A DNA stretch of 13,662 nucleotides, taken from the NCBI GenBank assembly GCA_946621045.1, contig CAMOOA010000020.1, positions 1 to 13,662 of the forward strand, given 5' to 3'. Position numbers and translations under genes: made by a program. Positions 13,367 to 13,662 of this stretch are shown here, one piece after another (the stretch's first letter is position 1; each line of letters starts with the position of its first letter). The notes under the pieces were generated by a model. The model saw only the letters and a list, made by a program, of their open reading frames with translations. It made no database searches and had not been told where the DNA came from. The DNA is from an uncultured Erysipelotrichaceae bacterium (GTDB lineage Bacteria > Bacillota_I > Bacilli_A > Erysipelotrichales > Erysipelotrichaceae).

Positions 13367-13662
13367 TCAGAGTCCCGCAACCGTAAGACGGTTCATCGCA
13401 CGGGCCAGGGAGAGCTGGGCGCGCTTGACGTCAATGTTTCCGTTCCCGGATTTCAGACGTTCTTCGGCACGCTGCTGGGCTGCTTTGGCACGCTCTTCAT
13501 CGATCTCATCACTGCGCTCGATCGCATCGGTCAGAATCTCCGCAAGATTGTCGCGGAAATATAACAGACCACCCGCAACCGCGTAGAGTTCCCGCTTTCC
13601 GTCCTCTTCACAGGTCATCTTTCCGATTTTCAGGGAAGTAACCAGAGGCATATGGTTCGGCA
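13367..13662 (-). CDS. atpC: F1Fo ATP synthase epsilon subunit, 5' end outside the window
   Basis: Epsilon subunit of the F1 central stalk, which couples rotation to the Fo ring and can inhibit ATP hydrolysis. About 98 C-terminal residues are visible of a usual 130-140. The frame stays open to the right edge and reads PNHMPLVTSLKIG at the cut, matching the conserved region before the middle of the N-terminal beta-sandwich (normally ILPxHxPLVTxLKxG), so the internal Met at 13651 is not the start. AVAGGLLYFRDN continues the sandwich. The rest (ILTDAIERSDEIDEERAKAAQQRAEERL and on to the stop) is the C-terminal helical hairpin. The upstream atp genes should lie beyond the edge, and a strong terminator follows. 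Confidence 0.94.
   Translation of the reverse strand, partial: PNHMPLVTSLKIGKMTCEEDGKRELYAVAGGLLYFRDNLAEILTDAIERSDEIDEERAKAAQQRAEERLKSGNGNIDVKRAQLSLARAMNRLTVAGL

Noticed and set aside
1..13662. tRNA/rRNA genes, CRISPR arrays, prophage or complete insertion sequence
   Set aside because: No regularly spaced repeats, no cloverleaf or rRNA-like stretches, no transposase, integrase or phage genes in either strand.

Overview
The window looks like the chromosome of a moderately GC-rich Gram-positive anaerobe of the Bacillota, possibly an Erysipelotrichia-type gut commensal. The phylum is supported by an RNase M5 gene (a family of low-GC Gram-positives), AGGAGG-type ribosome sites, a lipobox lipoprotein and a clostridial-style C1 peptidase with a lectin-like tail. 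The class is a guess. Nearly everything is coded on the minus strand, so the text follows transcription, from high to low coordinates.

Right edge (13662-13317): the 3' end of atpC and a clear terminator, the end of an F1Fo ATP synthase operon. Next (13248-9455) come a secreted papain-like protease with a C-terminal membrane anchor and, two bases later, adenine deaminase (ade). A terminator hairpin follows ade.

Middle (9454-8035): a scar-like region. A plus-strand AraC-family regulator lacks the front of its sensor domain. It abuts the minus-strand C-terminal piece of a dihydrodipicolinate synthase / N-acetylneuraminate lyase family gene. The simplest reading is one deletion that removed both 5' ends and the shared promoter of a divergent regulator-enzyme pair. 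Three hairpins (9173-9397) separate the AraC gene from ade.

8034-4971: a tight three-gene cassette of two unrecognised membrane proteins (394 and 182 aa) and a secreted glucose-1-phosphatase-like histidine acid phosphatase. It is preceded by a short leader with a palindrome and overlapping mini-ORFs. A small lipoprotein gene with its own -10 element and terminator follows (4954-4391).

Left (4336-1): a housekeeping run mnmE-tatD-rnmV-rsmA-ispE, with a 6-base gap and then stop/start overlaps, for tRNA modification, DNA/RNA processing, 16S rRNA methylation and isoprenoid synthesis. ispE runs off the left edge, probably lacking only a few residues.

The points most worth a second look are the double truncation near 8550, the uncharacterised membrane/phosphatase cassette, the anchored protease with an EF-hand-like loop coupled to ade, and two genes (mnmE and the protease) with no ribosome site and a -10-like hexamer 6-7 bases from the start codon, which suggests leaderless mRNAs.
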